A program made the translations under genes and the position numbers. From the NCBI GenBank assembly GCA_023819375.1, contig JAMWDI010000006.1, positions 45,384 to 109,383 of the forward strand: a stretch of 64,000 nucleotides of DNA, in the 5' to 3' direction. The notes under the pieces were generated by a model, which searched no databases, was not told the DNA's origin, and worked only from the letters and a program-made list of their open reading frames with translations. Position 1 is the first letter of the stretch. Each line of letters begins with the position of its first letter. The stretch comes from Candidatus Omnitrophota bacterium. GTDB taxonomy: Bacteria > Ratteibacteria > UBA8468 > B48-G9 > JAFGKM01. Shown here one piece after another: positions 54,876 through 63,807 of this stretch.

Positions 54876-55628
54876 TTATAGATTTTCAAATTCGTAAACT
54901 AAAATAGCAATAGCAACTGTACTTGCTGTTTCAACTTTTAAAATCCTTTTACCAAGTGAAACACTGATATATCCGTTTCTTTTTGCTAATTCTATTTCTT
55001 CTTCATCAAAACCACCTTCTGGACCAATAAAAACATTTATTTTTTTATTATAGATATCTTCTTTCTTCAAATTTTTTACAAAATCTTTTATAGTTATTTC
55101 CCTTTCGCCCTCCCAGAATATAATTCCAATATCTTTTTTTTCTTCCATTATGCAATTGTCAAATTTCAAAGGTTTTGCAATTTCAGGAATAAATGTTCTT
55201 CCTGAAACTTTTGATGCCTCTTCCGCTATTTTAATCCATCTTTTAATTTTATTATCAATCTTTTCTTCTGATATTTTTACTATGACTCTTTTACTTATAA
55301 CTGGTATTATTTTTTTAACTCCTAATTGAGTAGTTTCTCTTATAATAAATTCAAATTTTTCTCCTTTAGGTAATGACTGAAATAAATTTAAGGTAAAATT
55401 TAATTCAGGAGTATAAATCTGTTCTTCTTCAATTACTTCTCCTATTACTTCTCTTTTTCCAACATCAAAGATTTTTATTTTATATTCTCTTCCGCTTCCG
55501 TCAAAACCTTTAAATAGATCATTTTTACTTAATTTTAATACATTCTTTAAATAATGATAGGTTTCTCCTCTAATCAAAAATTTATTTTTTATTTTTAAGC
55601 AATCATTTCCCAGATAAATTCTTCTCAT
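54876..55628 (-). CDS. rsmE: 16S rRNA (uracil1498-N3)-methyltransferase
   Basis: 250 aa SPOUT-class enzyme. MRRIYLGND with a PUA-like N-terminus, KGEKFEFIIRETTQLGVKKIIPVISKR, EEASKVSGRTFIPEI, FIGPEGGFDEEEIELAKRNGYISVSLGKRILKVETASTVAIAIL with the knot. It methylates U1498. Its stop lies 1 nt before the lysE start. Confidence 0.95.
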   Translation of the reverse strand: MRRIYLGNDCLKIKNKFLIRGETYHYLKNVLKLSKNDLFKGFDGSGREYKIKIFDVGKREVIGEVIEEEQIYTPELNFTLNLFQSLPKGEKFEFIIRETTQLGVKKIIPVISKRVIVKISEEKIDNKIKRWIKIAEEASKVSGRTFIPEIAKPLKFDNCIMEEKKDIGIIFWEGEREITIKDFVKNLKKEDIYNKKINVFIGPEGGFDEEEIELAKRNGYISVSLGKRILKVETASTVAIAILVYEFENL

Positions 55629-55631
55629 GTT

Positions 55632-56435
55632 TTACTCTATTTTTATTTTATTCCAAATATAACTGAATACTTCTGTTGATGGTTTATCAAATACAATGTC
55701 AGAAATATTTTCATAAAAACTTTTTTCTGTATTTATTTCTACAATTTTTGCTCCTGTTTTTTTTGCAAGATAAGGTAAATTTGAAGCAGGCTTTACAATT
55801 CCTGAAGTTCCAATAATTATAAACAAATCGCTTTTTCTACTTTCTTCCTCTGCTTTTTCAAATTCTTTTTCAGGTAATAATTCTCCAAAAAAGATAATAT
55901 TTGGTCTTCTTCTTCCTCCACAATTACACTTTATAAAATTGGAGATATGTTTTATTAAAGCCCTCCTACTTTTTAAATTTTTTAACTCTTCAATAAATTT
56001 TATTAATTTTTCTTTTTCTAAAACTTCAATTTTATGACATTTTTTGCATTCCCATCTATAAATATTTCCGTGTAATTCAATGACATTTTTACTTCCTGCT
56101 TCTTGATGAAGATTGTCTATGTTTTGGGTAATAATAGTTTTTATATATCCTCTTCTCTCAAGTTCAGCAAGGGTTAAATGAGAAATGTTGGGTTTTGAAT
56201 TCAAAATAGAAGAAGTAAAATCATAAATGAAATTAACTACTTTGAAAGGAGAAATTAAAAATTGAGAGATCAAGCCAGGTAAAGTACCGAAAATTTCTGG
56301 AGAGTATTTTTCCCATAGACCATTTTTACCACGAAATTGTGGTATCCCACTTTCTGTTGAAATTCCTGCTCCTGTAAAGACAACAGAATACTTTGAATTT
56401 AAGATTAAATTAAAAAAAAATTCAAAATTATCCAT
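55632..56435 (-). CDS. Sir2-family NAD-dependent protein deacetylase
   Basis: 267 aa. NAD motif VVFTGAGISTESGIPQFRGKNGLWE, catalytic histidine in TQNIDNLHQEAGSKNVIELHGN, zinc cysteines in WECKKC and KCNCGG, and IGTSGIVKPASNLPYLAKKTGAKIVEIN. It deacylates protein lysines; CobB-like by size. Start overlaps the sugar-isomerase-like gene by 8 nt. Confidence 0.94.
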   Translation of the reverse strand: MDNFEFFFNLILNSKYSVVFTGAGISTESGIPQFRGKNGLWEKYSPEIFGTLPGLISQFLISPFKVVNFIYDFTSSILNSKPNISHLTLAELERRGYIKTIITQNIDNLHQEAGSKNVIELHGNIYRWECKKCHKIEVLEKEKLIKFIEELKNLKSRRALIKHISNFIKCNCGGRRRPNIIFFGELLPEKEFEKAEEESRKSDLFIIIGTSGIVKPASNLPYLAKKTGAKIVEINTEKSFYENISDIVFDKPSTEVFSYIWNKIKIE

Positions 56436-57549
56436 AAAGAGATTTAAAAATTTTAAAACTTTCCGAAACTAAATCCCTCATAATATCCTCAACCTTATCT
56501 GTTTCTCTATTAATTAAATACTCCAATATTTCCTTCATATTCATATTTTGAGCAACAATTTCGCAACTTTCCCAGGCCAGAATACTTCTTATAACTCTCT
56601 CAATTGCTTTTTCTTCATTATCATAAGGGCGTGCCTGTATATCATGACCTCTCCATCTATCATATCCTGCTTCCTGTATCAATCTGGCTGTAACTATATT
56701 CATTCCATTTATTCTTGCACCATAATCAATGTCAAACTTTCCGGGACCGCCAAATATTATTCCGTCATTGTATCCCTGACTATTTATATGCATATGAACG
56801 ATCATTTTATTATCAATTTCTTCAACTGTGTCATAAATGTGGTCAAGTCCTATCATTTCAGAATGGCCAAATTCTTTATTTATCCCTTTTTTTTCTAAAT
56901 TTAATCCATATTCTTCATTTAATTTTTTCCATAATAAAATTGCACTTGCAACTGTTGGAATTAACATTGCAGGATGTCCTTCATTTGGCTTTGGTTCAAT
57001 TGCAAAATATAATTTTCCACCCTTTTTCTCTTCATATTGACAAAGTTTAACAATACTTTCTTTTAAATTTTCATACATTTTTTTAATAAAAGGAGTTAAA
57101 ATATCATATCCCCACGATCCATTCCATAGAACAAAACTTGGCTCCTTATTGTTTAAAAATACATCTTTCATTTCATATCCAATATCAATGGTTTTTATCC
57201 CAAATTCTTCTGCTTTTTTTCTTTCATTAGGATCTAAAGATGCAATACCTCCATAAGCAAAATAAGAATGTGCTCCTGGCGTAATTAAGGCGAGATATAT
57301 ATTATTTTCTTTCATAACAGAAACGACATCCTTAACATTTTTTTCATTTATCTCTGTATCATAATGCAATTCAATTCCAATAACAATATTTTCAGGCAAT
57401 CTTGTTTTAATTTTTTCTGCAATAAGTTTTATAAAATCAACTGTATCAAATTTATCAGAAGTCCATGAAGGTCTTATATTTGATGGAACAAAACCTCCTT
57501 TTCCTGGATTAAAAGTCCATCTACAAATTGAATGATATGATTTTTTCAT
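56428..57549 (-). CDS. Xylose isomerase-like TIM-barrel protein
   Basis: 373 aa from the ATG at 57549 with AGGAGG 10 nt upstream; a reading to 57627 enters gnd. YHSICRWTFNPGKGGFVPSNIRPSW starts it; LYFAIEPKPNEGHPAMLIPTVASAIL contains the EPKP metal motif of XylA, with FGHSEMIGLDHI and DIDYGARINGMNI as likely further metal segments and GHDIQARPYDNEEKAIERVI near the end. It is an aldose-ketose isomerase or related enzyme; pentose or hexose is not clear. It sits just after gnd, suggesting sugar phosphate or pentose supply. The gap before its ATG is a perfect palindrome. Confidence 0.82.
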   Translation of the reverse strand: MKKSYHSICRWTFNPGKGGFVPSNIRPSWTSDKFDTVDFIKLIAEKIKTRLPENIVIGIELHYDTEINEKNVKDVVSVMKENNIYLALITPGAHSYFAYGGIASLDPNERKKAEEFGIKTIDIGYEMKDVFLNNKEPSFVLWNGSWGYDILTPFIKKMYENLKESIVKLCQYEEKKGGKLYFAIEPKPNEGHPAMLIPTVASAILLWKKLNEEYGLNLEKKGINKEFGHSEMIGLDHIYDTVEEIDNKMIVHMHINSQGYNDGIIFGGPGKFDIDYGARINGMNIVTARLIQEAGYDRWRGHDIQARPYDNEEKAIERVIRSILAWESCEIVAQNMNMKEILEYLINRETDKVEDIMRDLVSESFKIFKSLYG

Positions 57550-57562
57550 GAGGACCGTCCTC
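57550..57562 (-). promoter_or_regulatory. Perfect palindrome at the gnd stop / isomerase start
   Basis: The 13 nt between the gnd TAG (57565-57563) and the ATG at 57549 read GAGGACGGTCCTC on the coding strand: a perfect 6-bp inverted repeat around one base. It contains most of the AGGAGG ribosome site. It could be a DNA operator or a small hairpin hiding the ribosome site. Confidence 0.6.
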
Positions 57563-59053
57563 CTATTTTTCTTTTTCGGGTCTTCCTTCAACAAGCCATT
57601 CTGTATGAAACTCTCTTTCTTTACCATCTTCTGTCTTCAAAATTTCCGGATTATCTATACTTTTCAATTTAAAATATCCATGCGCCCCAAAATAATCCCT
57701 TTGTAATGCACTCACCTGTGCTGAATACATAACTGGACTTGTTATCTGTAAAATATAATCATAGGAATTTGCAAATGCAGGTACTGGAACACCTGCTTTA
57801 TGGGCAATTTCAATAAATTTTGCAAGTTTTTTAATATTTTTTATTACAAATTCTGAAAAACTTTTATCAACAAGAAGATTTGGAAGTTCCGGATTTTCTT
57901 TATATGCTCTTGTTATTTCATCAAGGAATTGGGCTCTTATTATACAGCCAGCACGCCATATTTTTGCAATTTCCCCAAGTTTTAAATCCCATTTATAATA
58001 ATCACTCGCTGCTTTTAAAAGCGCAAGTCCTTGAGCATATGAAGAAATTTTTGCAATATATAAAGCATCATGAGCAATTTTTATTATATTTTTCTTTGTT
58101 CCTTTAAATTTTTCTTTAACATCTAATTTCAACATAGAAGAAACTTTCAATCTTATCTCTTTATCTTGAGACATTTCTCTTGAAAAAACAGCAGATGCAA
58201 TTGTAGGAACGGGCACAAGCAGTTCAAGAGCACTCTGAACAGTCCAAGTTCCAGTTCCTTTCATTCTTGTTATGTCTGCAACAATATCAACAAGATATTC
58301 TTTTGGATTTTGTTTATGTTTTTCTTTCATTAAATCTCCTGTAATTTGGATTAAATAACTTCTTAAAATGTCATTTTCTTCATTCCACTGATTCATTATT
58401 TCTCCTATTTCTTCTGAATTCATACCAAATCCATTTTTGAAAAACCAGCAACATTCACCAATCAATTGCATATCACCATATTCAATTCCATTATGAACCA
58501 TTTTTACATAATGTCCTGCTCCATCTGGTCCAATGAAAGTAACACAAGGTTCTCCATCATATGCTTTTGCAGATATTTTTTTAAACATTTCTTCAACAAG
58601 TTTATAACCTTCAAAGTGACCCCCAGGCATAATAGCAGGTCCTTTTAAAGCACCTTCCTCTCCTCCAGACACTCCTGTTCCTATAAATAAAATTCCTTTT
58701 TCAGTTAAATCTTTGTATCTTCTTATTGTATCTTTAAAAAATGAATTGCCACCATCTATAATTAAATCGCCTTTATCAAGTAAAGGAACAAGTTTTGAAA
58801 TAAAATCATCAACTGGTTGTCCTTCTTTTACCATAAGCATAATCCTTCTTGGTCTTTCGAGATTTGCAACAAAATCAGAGAGTTCATAAGTTGGTATTAT
58901 ATTTTTACCCTTTCCCTGCGTCTCCACAAATGCCTTGGTCTTTTCCCCTGTTCTATTATAAACACAAACAGTATAACCATTCCTCTCAAAATTAAGTGCA
59001 AGATTTCTACCCATAACCTCCATTCCAATTATTCCAATATCACCTTTTTTCAT
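57563..59053 (-). CDS. gnd: 6-phosphogluconate dehydrogenase (decarboxylating)
   Basis: 496 aa, full length. NADP motif IGIIGMEVMGRNLALNFERNGYTVCVYNRT, catalytic region IIDGGNSFFKDTIRR, GTGVSGGEEGALKGPAIMPGG, VKMVHNGIEYGDMQLIGECCWFF and RDYFGAHGYF near the end. It produces ribulose 5-phosphate and NADPH. AAAGGAGG precedes the ATG. First gene of a leftward operon. Confidence 0.97.
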   Translation of the reverse strand: MKKGDIGIIGMEVMGRNLALNFERNGYTVCVYNRTGEKTKAFVETQGKGKNIIPTYELSDFVANLERPRRIMLMVKEGQPVDDFISKLVPLLDKGDLIIDGGNSFFKDTIRRYKDLTEKGILFIGTGVSGGEEGALKGPAIMPGGHFEGYKLVEEMFKKISAKAYDGEPCVTFIGPDGAGHYVKMVHNGIEYGDMQLIGECCWFFKNGFGMNSEEIGEIMNQWNEENDILRSYLIQITGDLMKEKHKQNPKEYLVDIVADITRMKGTGTWTVQSALELLVPVPTIASAVFSREMSQDKEIRLKVSSMLKLDVKEKFKGTKKNIIKIAHDALYIAKISSYAQGLALLKAASDYYKWDLKLGEIAKIWRAGCIIRAQFLDEITRAYKENPELPNLLVDKSFSEFVIKNIKKLAKFIEIAHKAGVPVPAFANSYDYILQITSPVMYSAQVSALQRDYFGAHGYFKLKSIDNPEILKTEDGKEREFHTEWLVEGRPEKEK

Positions 59054-59073
59054 ATTACCTCCTTTTTAACCAA

Positions 59074-59102
59074 ATTATATCCTCAAATTCTGACAAAATC
59101 AA
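59074..59102 (-). promoter_or_regulatory. Promoter of the gnd operon
   Basis: Reverse strand TTGATT (59102-59097) and TATAAT (59079-59074), spacer exactly 17 nt, followed by the AAAGGAGG ribosome site. Confidence 0.7.
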
Positions 59103-59123
59103 CCTCTAAAAATAAAATTCCAC

Positions 59124-59129
59124 TTGACA
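59124..59129 (+). promoter_or_regulatory. -35 box upstream of the LacI-family gene
   Basis: Consensus TTGACA, 61 nt before the regulator ATG. The matching -10 is weak: TCAATA (59148-59153) at 18 nt, or AATAAT (59150-59155) at 20 nt. The tandem repeats at 59157-59183 lie just downstream. Confidence 0.45.
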
Positions 59130-59156
59130 GAAATTTAAGGTTATGTTTCAATAATA

Positions 59157-59183
59157 ATAAAACGGTTAATATAAAACGGTTAA
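59157..59183 (+). repeat. Two tandem 13-bp direct repeats before the LacI-family start
   Basis: ATAAAACGGTTAA occurs at 59157-59169 and again at 59171-59183, one base apart (14-bp period). The second copy ends 1 nt before the ATG at 59185. The CG-containing core in an otherwise A+T-rich region, next to a LacI-type gene, suggests an operator for autoregulation. Confidence 0.7.
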
Positions 59184-59184
59184 A

Positions 59185-60180
59185 ATGAAAAGAATAACTA
59201 TAAAGGATATTGCGAAAAAGGTAGGTGTATCTCCTGCAGTTGTTTCAGTTGTTTTAAATGGCAAGAAAAATGAAAGAATATTTGTAAGTGATGAGAAAAG
59301 GAAAAAGATAATTGAGATTGCAAAGAGGGAAAAATATTTTCCAAATAGATATGCAAGGGCTCTTGCAACAGGAAAGACATATACGATTGGAGTAATAATT
59401 AACCATCTTGAACCATATTCATCTTATTTATTAGAAAACTTACAGAAATATGCTTTAAAGAAGGAATATGAAATAATACCTTATTTGATAGAGGATAAAA
59501 TTGAGAAAGAAAGAAAAATTTTTGAAAAGATTTCATATGGAAATACAGATGGAGTAATAATTACAAGTTTTTTAAATAAACCAGAGGAATATTTAAATTA
59601 TGCCAAATTATACAAAATGAAAATATTATCAATTACTCCACCTATTGGAAATCTACCTTGTGTTTATTTTGATGAAAAACTTGCAGGAAAACTTGCTGCT
59701 GAACATTTAATAAAGACAGGATGTAAGAGATTATGTGTTGCTGGTGGATATAAAGATTCACCAAGATTTAAAGGTTTTATTGAATATGCTAAAAAATTTG
59801 GACTAAAAGTTATAGAAATTATAGATGATAAAGTTAGGGGATATTTTGAAGACGGATTTTTGATTGCAAAAAGAATATTGAATTTAGAAGAACTACCTGA
59901 TGGAATTTTTGCATTTAATGATACAATTGCCGGAATACTCATTTCAGAGTTCAATAAAAAGGGGATAAAAATTCCTGATGATGTTTCAATTATAGGATGT
60001 GATAATACTCAGTTGTGTTACTATACAACTCCAAATTTAACAAGTATTGAGATAAAAACAAAAGAGAGAGCAAAGATTGCAATTGATATGATAATAGACA
60101 TAATTGAAGGAAAAGAAATAAAAAAGAAAAAAATTATTTTGAAGCCAAAATTGATTATAAGAGACTCAACAAAAAGATGA
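59185..60180 (+). CDS. LacI-family transcriptional regulator
   Basis: 331 aa. The N-terminal HTH KRITIKDIAKKVGVSPAVVSVVLNGKKNERIFVSDEKRKKI is the family signature; the effector domain has YTIGVIINHLEPYSSYLL, DGVIITSFLNKPEEYLNYA, GCKRLCVAGGYKDSPRFKGF and DGIFAFNDTIAGILISEFNKKGIKIPDDVSIIGCDNT. It probably senses a sugar. Tandem 13-bp repeats sit before its start codon, and gnd diverges from it, so it may control itself and the gnd operon or the secreted carbohydrate genes downstream. No Shine-Dalgarno sequence. Confidence 0.92.
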   Translation: MKRITIKDIAKKVGVSPAVVSVVLNGKKNERIFVSDEKRKKIIEIAKREKYFPNRYARALATGKTYTIGVIINHLEPYSSYLLENLQKYALKKEYEIIPYLIEDKIEKERKIFEKISYGNTDGVIITSFLNKPEEYLNYAKLYKMKILSITPPIGNLPCVYFDEKLAGKLAAEHLIKTGCKRLCVAGGYKDSPRFKGFIEYAKKFGLKVIEIIDDKVRGYFEDGFLIAKRILNLEELPDGIFAFNDTIAGILISEFNKKGIKIPDDVSIIGCDNTQLCYYTTPNLTSIEIKTKERAKIAIDMIIDIIEGKEIKKKKIILKPKLIIRDSTKR

Positions 60181-60220
60181 AAAAAAAGTTATTGGAAAGT
60201 TATAAAAAAAGGGGGAGATT

Positions 60221-60868
60221 ATGAAAAAAAATATAAGGTCTGGTTTTACATTAATAGAATTGCTTGTTGTGGTAGCAATCATTGCTATTCTTGCAGCGAT
60301 GCTTTTGCCAGCATTAAATAAAGCAAGAGAAAAAGCAAGATCCGCTGTATGTATGAATAATTTAAAACAGATAGGTATTGCTCTTTTAATGTATGTAGAA
60401 GATTATGATGGCTATTTACCAACAGCCAGAGTAGGAATGACCAGTAATACCTGGTTTTCTTTGATATCAAGAATTACTTACATATGGATTGGCTATACAT
60501 CTTGGTATCCAAAGACACCTGCTATTCCTTTTAACTTTTGGAGATGCCCTTCTGCCGAGAAAAGAAAAGAAACATATGATTGGTATCCTTTTTATAAAGT
60601 TAGTTATACATGGAATAATTCTGCAAATTACAAAAAAGTAAATAGATGTCCAAATGCTTCAAAAGCACCTGTCATTTATGATGGTAAGTCTCTTTATGGA
60701 ACTGGATATTACGGATACTCAGACCTTAGGACATATGCAGCACCAAAAAGACATCTTGAAGGAATGAATTTACTTTTTCTTGATGGACATGTTGAGTGGT
60801 ATCCTGATTATTCCTGGCCAAGAACAGGTTCAGGAAGTAAATATGCAGGTTTTATATGGACGTGGTAA
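60221..60868 (+). CDS. Type II secretion/type IV pilin-like pseudopilin
   Basis: 215 aa. The class III signal is [34 protein letters not shown], with cleavage after Gly8 and Glu5 of the mature protein. The following [26 protein letters not shown] and the late [23 protein letters not shown] are the pattern of PVC-type pseudopilins with an H-x-DG-type C-terminus. Such genes occur in many copies in these genomes and lie near sugar-utilisation genes. A strong AGGGGGAG site precedes the ATG. The assembly machinery is not here. Confidence 0.9.
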   Translation: MKKNIRSGFTLIELLVVVAIIAILAAMLLPALNKAREKARSAVCMNNLKQIGIALLMYVEDYDGYLPTARVGMTSNTWFSLISRITYIWIGYTSWYPKTPAIPFNFWRCPSAEKRKETYDWYPFYKVSYTWNNSANYKKVNRCPNASKAPVIYDGKSLYGTGYYGYSDLRTYAAPKRHLEGMNLLFLDGHVEWYPDYSWPRTGSGSKYAGFIWTW

Positions 60869-60871
60869 AAG

Positions 60872-63013
60872 ATGAAGCAAATTATGAAGATAAAATTTTT
60901 GTTTTTTTTATTTGTAGTTGGACTTTTTTCAGAAAACTACTACATAAAAAATGTATTGGATGAAAGATTTGTCCTAAAACCAAGTGAGATTAAAAGTATA
61001 ACATTTTTTGATAACAAAAAAGTTGGTTCAAATATTTTATTATATGTAAAAGGTAGAATAATAGTAGAAAATAAGGGATTTGGCGAGCATTGTTTAAGTT
61101 TAGATATTAATGGTAGAAAATTGGAGAATTTTATAAATAAAACAGAAATATTAAAGGATATTGCTTTTCCCGAAAATAACACTTTTTTTTATTCCTTTGA
61201 TAAAAAAGCCTTCTTTTTGAAATATGACTCTGATTATTTACCATATAATTCCTCTTTTTTGGATGATCCTTATAATTGTTCTTTTTACTTACAAAATGCT
61301 AATATAAAATGGAATAGATATGAATTTGTAAATTATTACTACACTTACGTTTTTGATATAACGAATTTTGTAAAGTTGGGAAAAAATGTTATTAATTTGA
61401 AAAATTTAAATTCTGAATACTCAATAGAATTGGAATGTTGTATTAAAAAATTGAGTCATCCAATTATTTTATACACACATGAACCTGATAGATTGATTTT
61501 CCCTTTCACTTTTCCTTCTATTGAAGATTTGAGAGAAAATTTAATTTTAACAGGAGAGGTAACACCTGGAACTTATATTTCTTTAGTTTTAACCATTAAA
61601 AATTTAGAGGAAAAAGATTTGAATTTTGATATTAATTTTGAAAACTTAATCAACGAAAGTCAGGAAAAGTTTAAAATAGGAAGAGATAAAATTGAAATAA
61701 AAATTTTAAATTATGTTTCTTTAAAGCCGGTATGGAGAAATTTAGAGTTTATAGAAAATAAAGAAATTTTATTTCCTGATAAATTAGAACCATCAAAATT
61801 TATAAATTTAGCAGAGAAACAAGCAAAGACTATATGGATAAATGTGTATGTCCCAGATAATATAAGTTGTGGTAAATTTAAGGGAAAATTAAATCTTAAG
61901 TCAGAAAAGTATAATTTTGATATACCTGTTTTTATTGATATTTTACCTTTTAAACTTTCTAAAAAAGAAATTATCTGGGGTTTATGGGTTAATAACCTTC
62001 CCGGAAGATTTGATGAGATAACATATAAAAAAATAGAAGATTTAAAAAATCATGGGATAAATTCAGTTACAATGGATCCGTGGATTTGTCCTGTCAAGAT
62101 AGTTAAGGAAGGAGAAGATATAAAAATTGATTTAGAAGGACTTGAAAAAGCAATGGAATTATACAGCAGAAATGAAATTAATATAAAAGGTCCCATTCCT
62201 TACGGTGTTTTAGTTTCAAGTCCTCTTTTTGATCAAATAAAAAATATTGCTCAAAGTGGAATAGACGAAGAAAATTTCTTTAAGGTTTTAGAAGAAGTTT
62301 TAAAAAAAATCATGGAAATTTCCGAAAAATATAAAATAAATTTGTATTTTCATCCTATAGACGAACCAGATGTTCATCCAAATACAATAAAGGATTTTGA
62401 GAAAATCTGTAAATTAATCAAAAAAATTGAAGGTGCAAAAATTTGGAGCAATCTTACTCCTTCTGGAATGAAAAAATACATAAATTTAGTTGATATAAAC
62501 TGTTCTCCTTTATATCCCTTGTTAAATGCTTATAGAGGACTTGACTTTCAAAATTTCTTTTTTCCTGAATGGGGAATTATAGATAAAGATTGGATCAGGA
62601 AAAATATAAAAAATGCTTATATTCAGGTAAGAAGCAAGACACCCCACTTAAACAGGTTATATTATGGCTTTATGGCTTGGTATTTAAATCTTGATTCAAT
62701 TTGGGGGTTTGCTTATTTCTGGAATGAAAAAGAAGGTTGGTATGTGGCATATCCAATTTTAGATAAAGATGGTCATATTTTTTCAACGATAGGATGGGAA
62801 ATGTTGAGGGAAGGAATTTATGATTATAAATATTTAAAAACTCTTGAAGAACTACTGGAGTTAAAATTTGGAACTGAAGAGGCGAGGTCTTACATAATTA
62901 AAAATATCCTTCCTACATTTGAAGAATTGAGTACTCTTTCAAATGAAGATTTCTGGAATTTGAGAAAAAAAATAATAAATGAGATAGTTAAATTATTGAG
63001 AGAACAAAAATGA
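60872..63013 (+). CDS. Secreted DUF4091/GH123-like glycosidase-type protein
   Basis: 713 aa. Signal peptide IMKIKFLFFLFVVGLFSE. The N-terminal half is beta-rich without known motifs. From about 365 a barrel begins (EIIWGLWVNNLPGRFDEITYKKIEDLKNHGINSVTM), and NLYFHPIDEPDVHPNTIKDFEKICKLIKK has an acidic pair that may be catalytic. The end contains GWYVAYPILDKDGHIFSTIGWEMLREGIYDYKYLKTLEELL, the DUF4091 signature of GH123-like proteins. A glycosidase activity on amino sugars is possible, not certain. It starts 3 nt after the pilin gene and overlaps the next gene by 4 nt. Confidence 0.8.
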   Translation: MKQIMKIKFLFFLFVVGLFSENYYIKNVLDERFVLKPSEIKSITFFDNKKVGSNILLYVKGRIIVENKGFGEHCLSLDINGRKLENFINKTEILKDIAFPENNTFFYSFDKKAFFLKYDSDYLPYNSSFLDDPYNCSFYLQNANIKWNRYEFVNYYYTYVFDITNFVKLGKNVINLKNLNSEYSIELECCIKKLSHPIILYTHEPDRLIFPFTFPSIEDLRENLILTGEVTPGTYISLVLTIKNLEEKDLNFDINFENLINESQEKFKIGRDKIEIKILNYVSLKPVWRNLEFIENKEILFPDKLEPSKFINLAEKQAKTIWINVYVPDNISCGKFKGKLNLKSEKYNFDIPVFIDILPFKLSKKEIIWGLWVNNLPGRFDEITYKKIEDLKNHGINSVTMDPWICPVKIVKEGEDIKIDLEGLEKAMELYSRNEINIKGPIPYGVLVSSPLFDQIKNIAQSGIDEENFFKVLEEVLKKIMEISEKYKINLYFHPIDEPDVHPNTIKDFEKICKLIKKIEGAKIWSNLTPSGMKKYINLVDINCSPLYPLLNAYRGLDFQNFFFPEWGIIDKDWIRKNIKNAYIQVRSKTPHLNRLYYGFMAWYLNLDSIWGFAYFWNEKEGWYVAYPILDKDGHIFSTIGWEMLREGIYDYKYLKTLEELLELKFGTEEARSYIIKNILPTFEELSTLSNEDFWNLRKKIINEIVKLLREQK

Positions 63014-63804
63014 AAAAAATTTTTTTATTTATTTTTTTTGTCCTTAATTTCTTGCTACATTCTGATATAAATATAGTTAAAGAATTTCAGATCCCTTATA
63101 AAGTTTCTGTAGGCTCATTCTTTCAGCATTATGGTAGGAAGTTTGATAATGATTTGATTCAATATAAAGTTTACAGTGTAAAAGATAATATTCTTTTTGA
63201 TAAAAATAGGAAAGAAGTTGGAAGAATAGAAAAAAAAGAAAATTTTTTTATTATTTTGGATGATAGAGAAATAAAAGTAAAAGAGATTTTAAATGATTTG
63301 GTTATAGATGAAAAGGGAGAAAATATAGGGAAATTTAAAAAAGACATTAATGGAAACATTTATAGTTTTGTTCTTATTGTTAACGAAAATGGAGATTTTT
63401 TTGAAAGAAAAGGTCTTTTAATAGATGGGAAGGACTGGTATGCTCCCAGAAATGGTTTATGCTATGTGTTTTGGAGAGTTCCTGTTGAAGAATCTTTTGT
63501 AACTGTAGAGTTTAATTTAGATAAATTGTTCAAAGTAAATAGAATAATTGTAAGAGGACAAAATTTAACTGGGATGTATGGGGTTAGTAAAGTTAAAATA
63601 TATGGAAGCAAAGATGGAATAATTTTTAATGAATTGAAAAAAATAGACGAAATTGTCCAACCTACAACTGGAAAATGGTTTGTTGAAATTCCTGATTTAA
63701 ATATAGATGTTAAGTTTTTAAGAATAACTGTTTTTGCAAAACAGGATAAATACTTAGATTTAACAGAATGTGAAATTTGGGGAGAAAAGAAAGAAGAGGA
63801 TTAA
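63010..63804 (+). CDS. Secreted protein with discoidin (F5/8C)-like C-terminal domain
   Basis: 264 aa. Signal peptide KKIFLFIFFVLNFLLHSD. Residues about 40-120 are beta-rich and unrecognised. The C-terminal 130 residues (FITVEFNLDKLFKVNRIIVRGQNLTGMYGVSKVKIYGSKDGIIFNEL in part, ending FLRITVFAKQDKYLDLTECEIWGE) resemble galactose/discoidin-type carbohydrate-binding domains. It overlaps the DUF4091 gene by 4 nt and probably acts outside the cell in the same glycan degradation. No catalytic residues seen. Confidence 0.65.
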   Translation: MKKIFLFIFFVLNFLLHSDINIVKEFQIPYKVSVGSFFQHYGRKFDNDLIQYKVYSVKDNILFDKNRKEVGRIEKKENFFIILDDREIKVKEILNDLVIDEKGENIGKFKKDINGNIYSFVLIVNENGDFFERKGLLIDGKDWYAPRNGLCYVFWRVPVEESFVTVEFNLDKLFKVNRIIVRGQNLTGMYGVSKVKIYGSKDGIIFNELKKIDEIVQPTTGKWFVEIPDLNIDVKFLRITVFAKQDKYLDLTECEIWGEKKEED

Positions 63805-63807
63805 AAT

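Noticed and set aside
56548-57050. Three overlapping forward frames opposite the isomerase-like gene
   Set aside because: Multiple frames open at once is a composition effect; the reverse strand has the family motifs.
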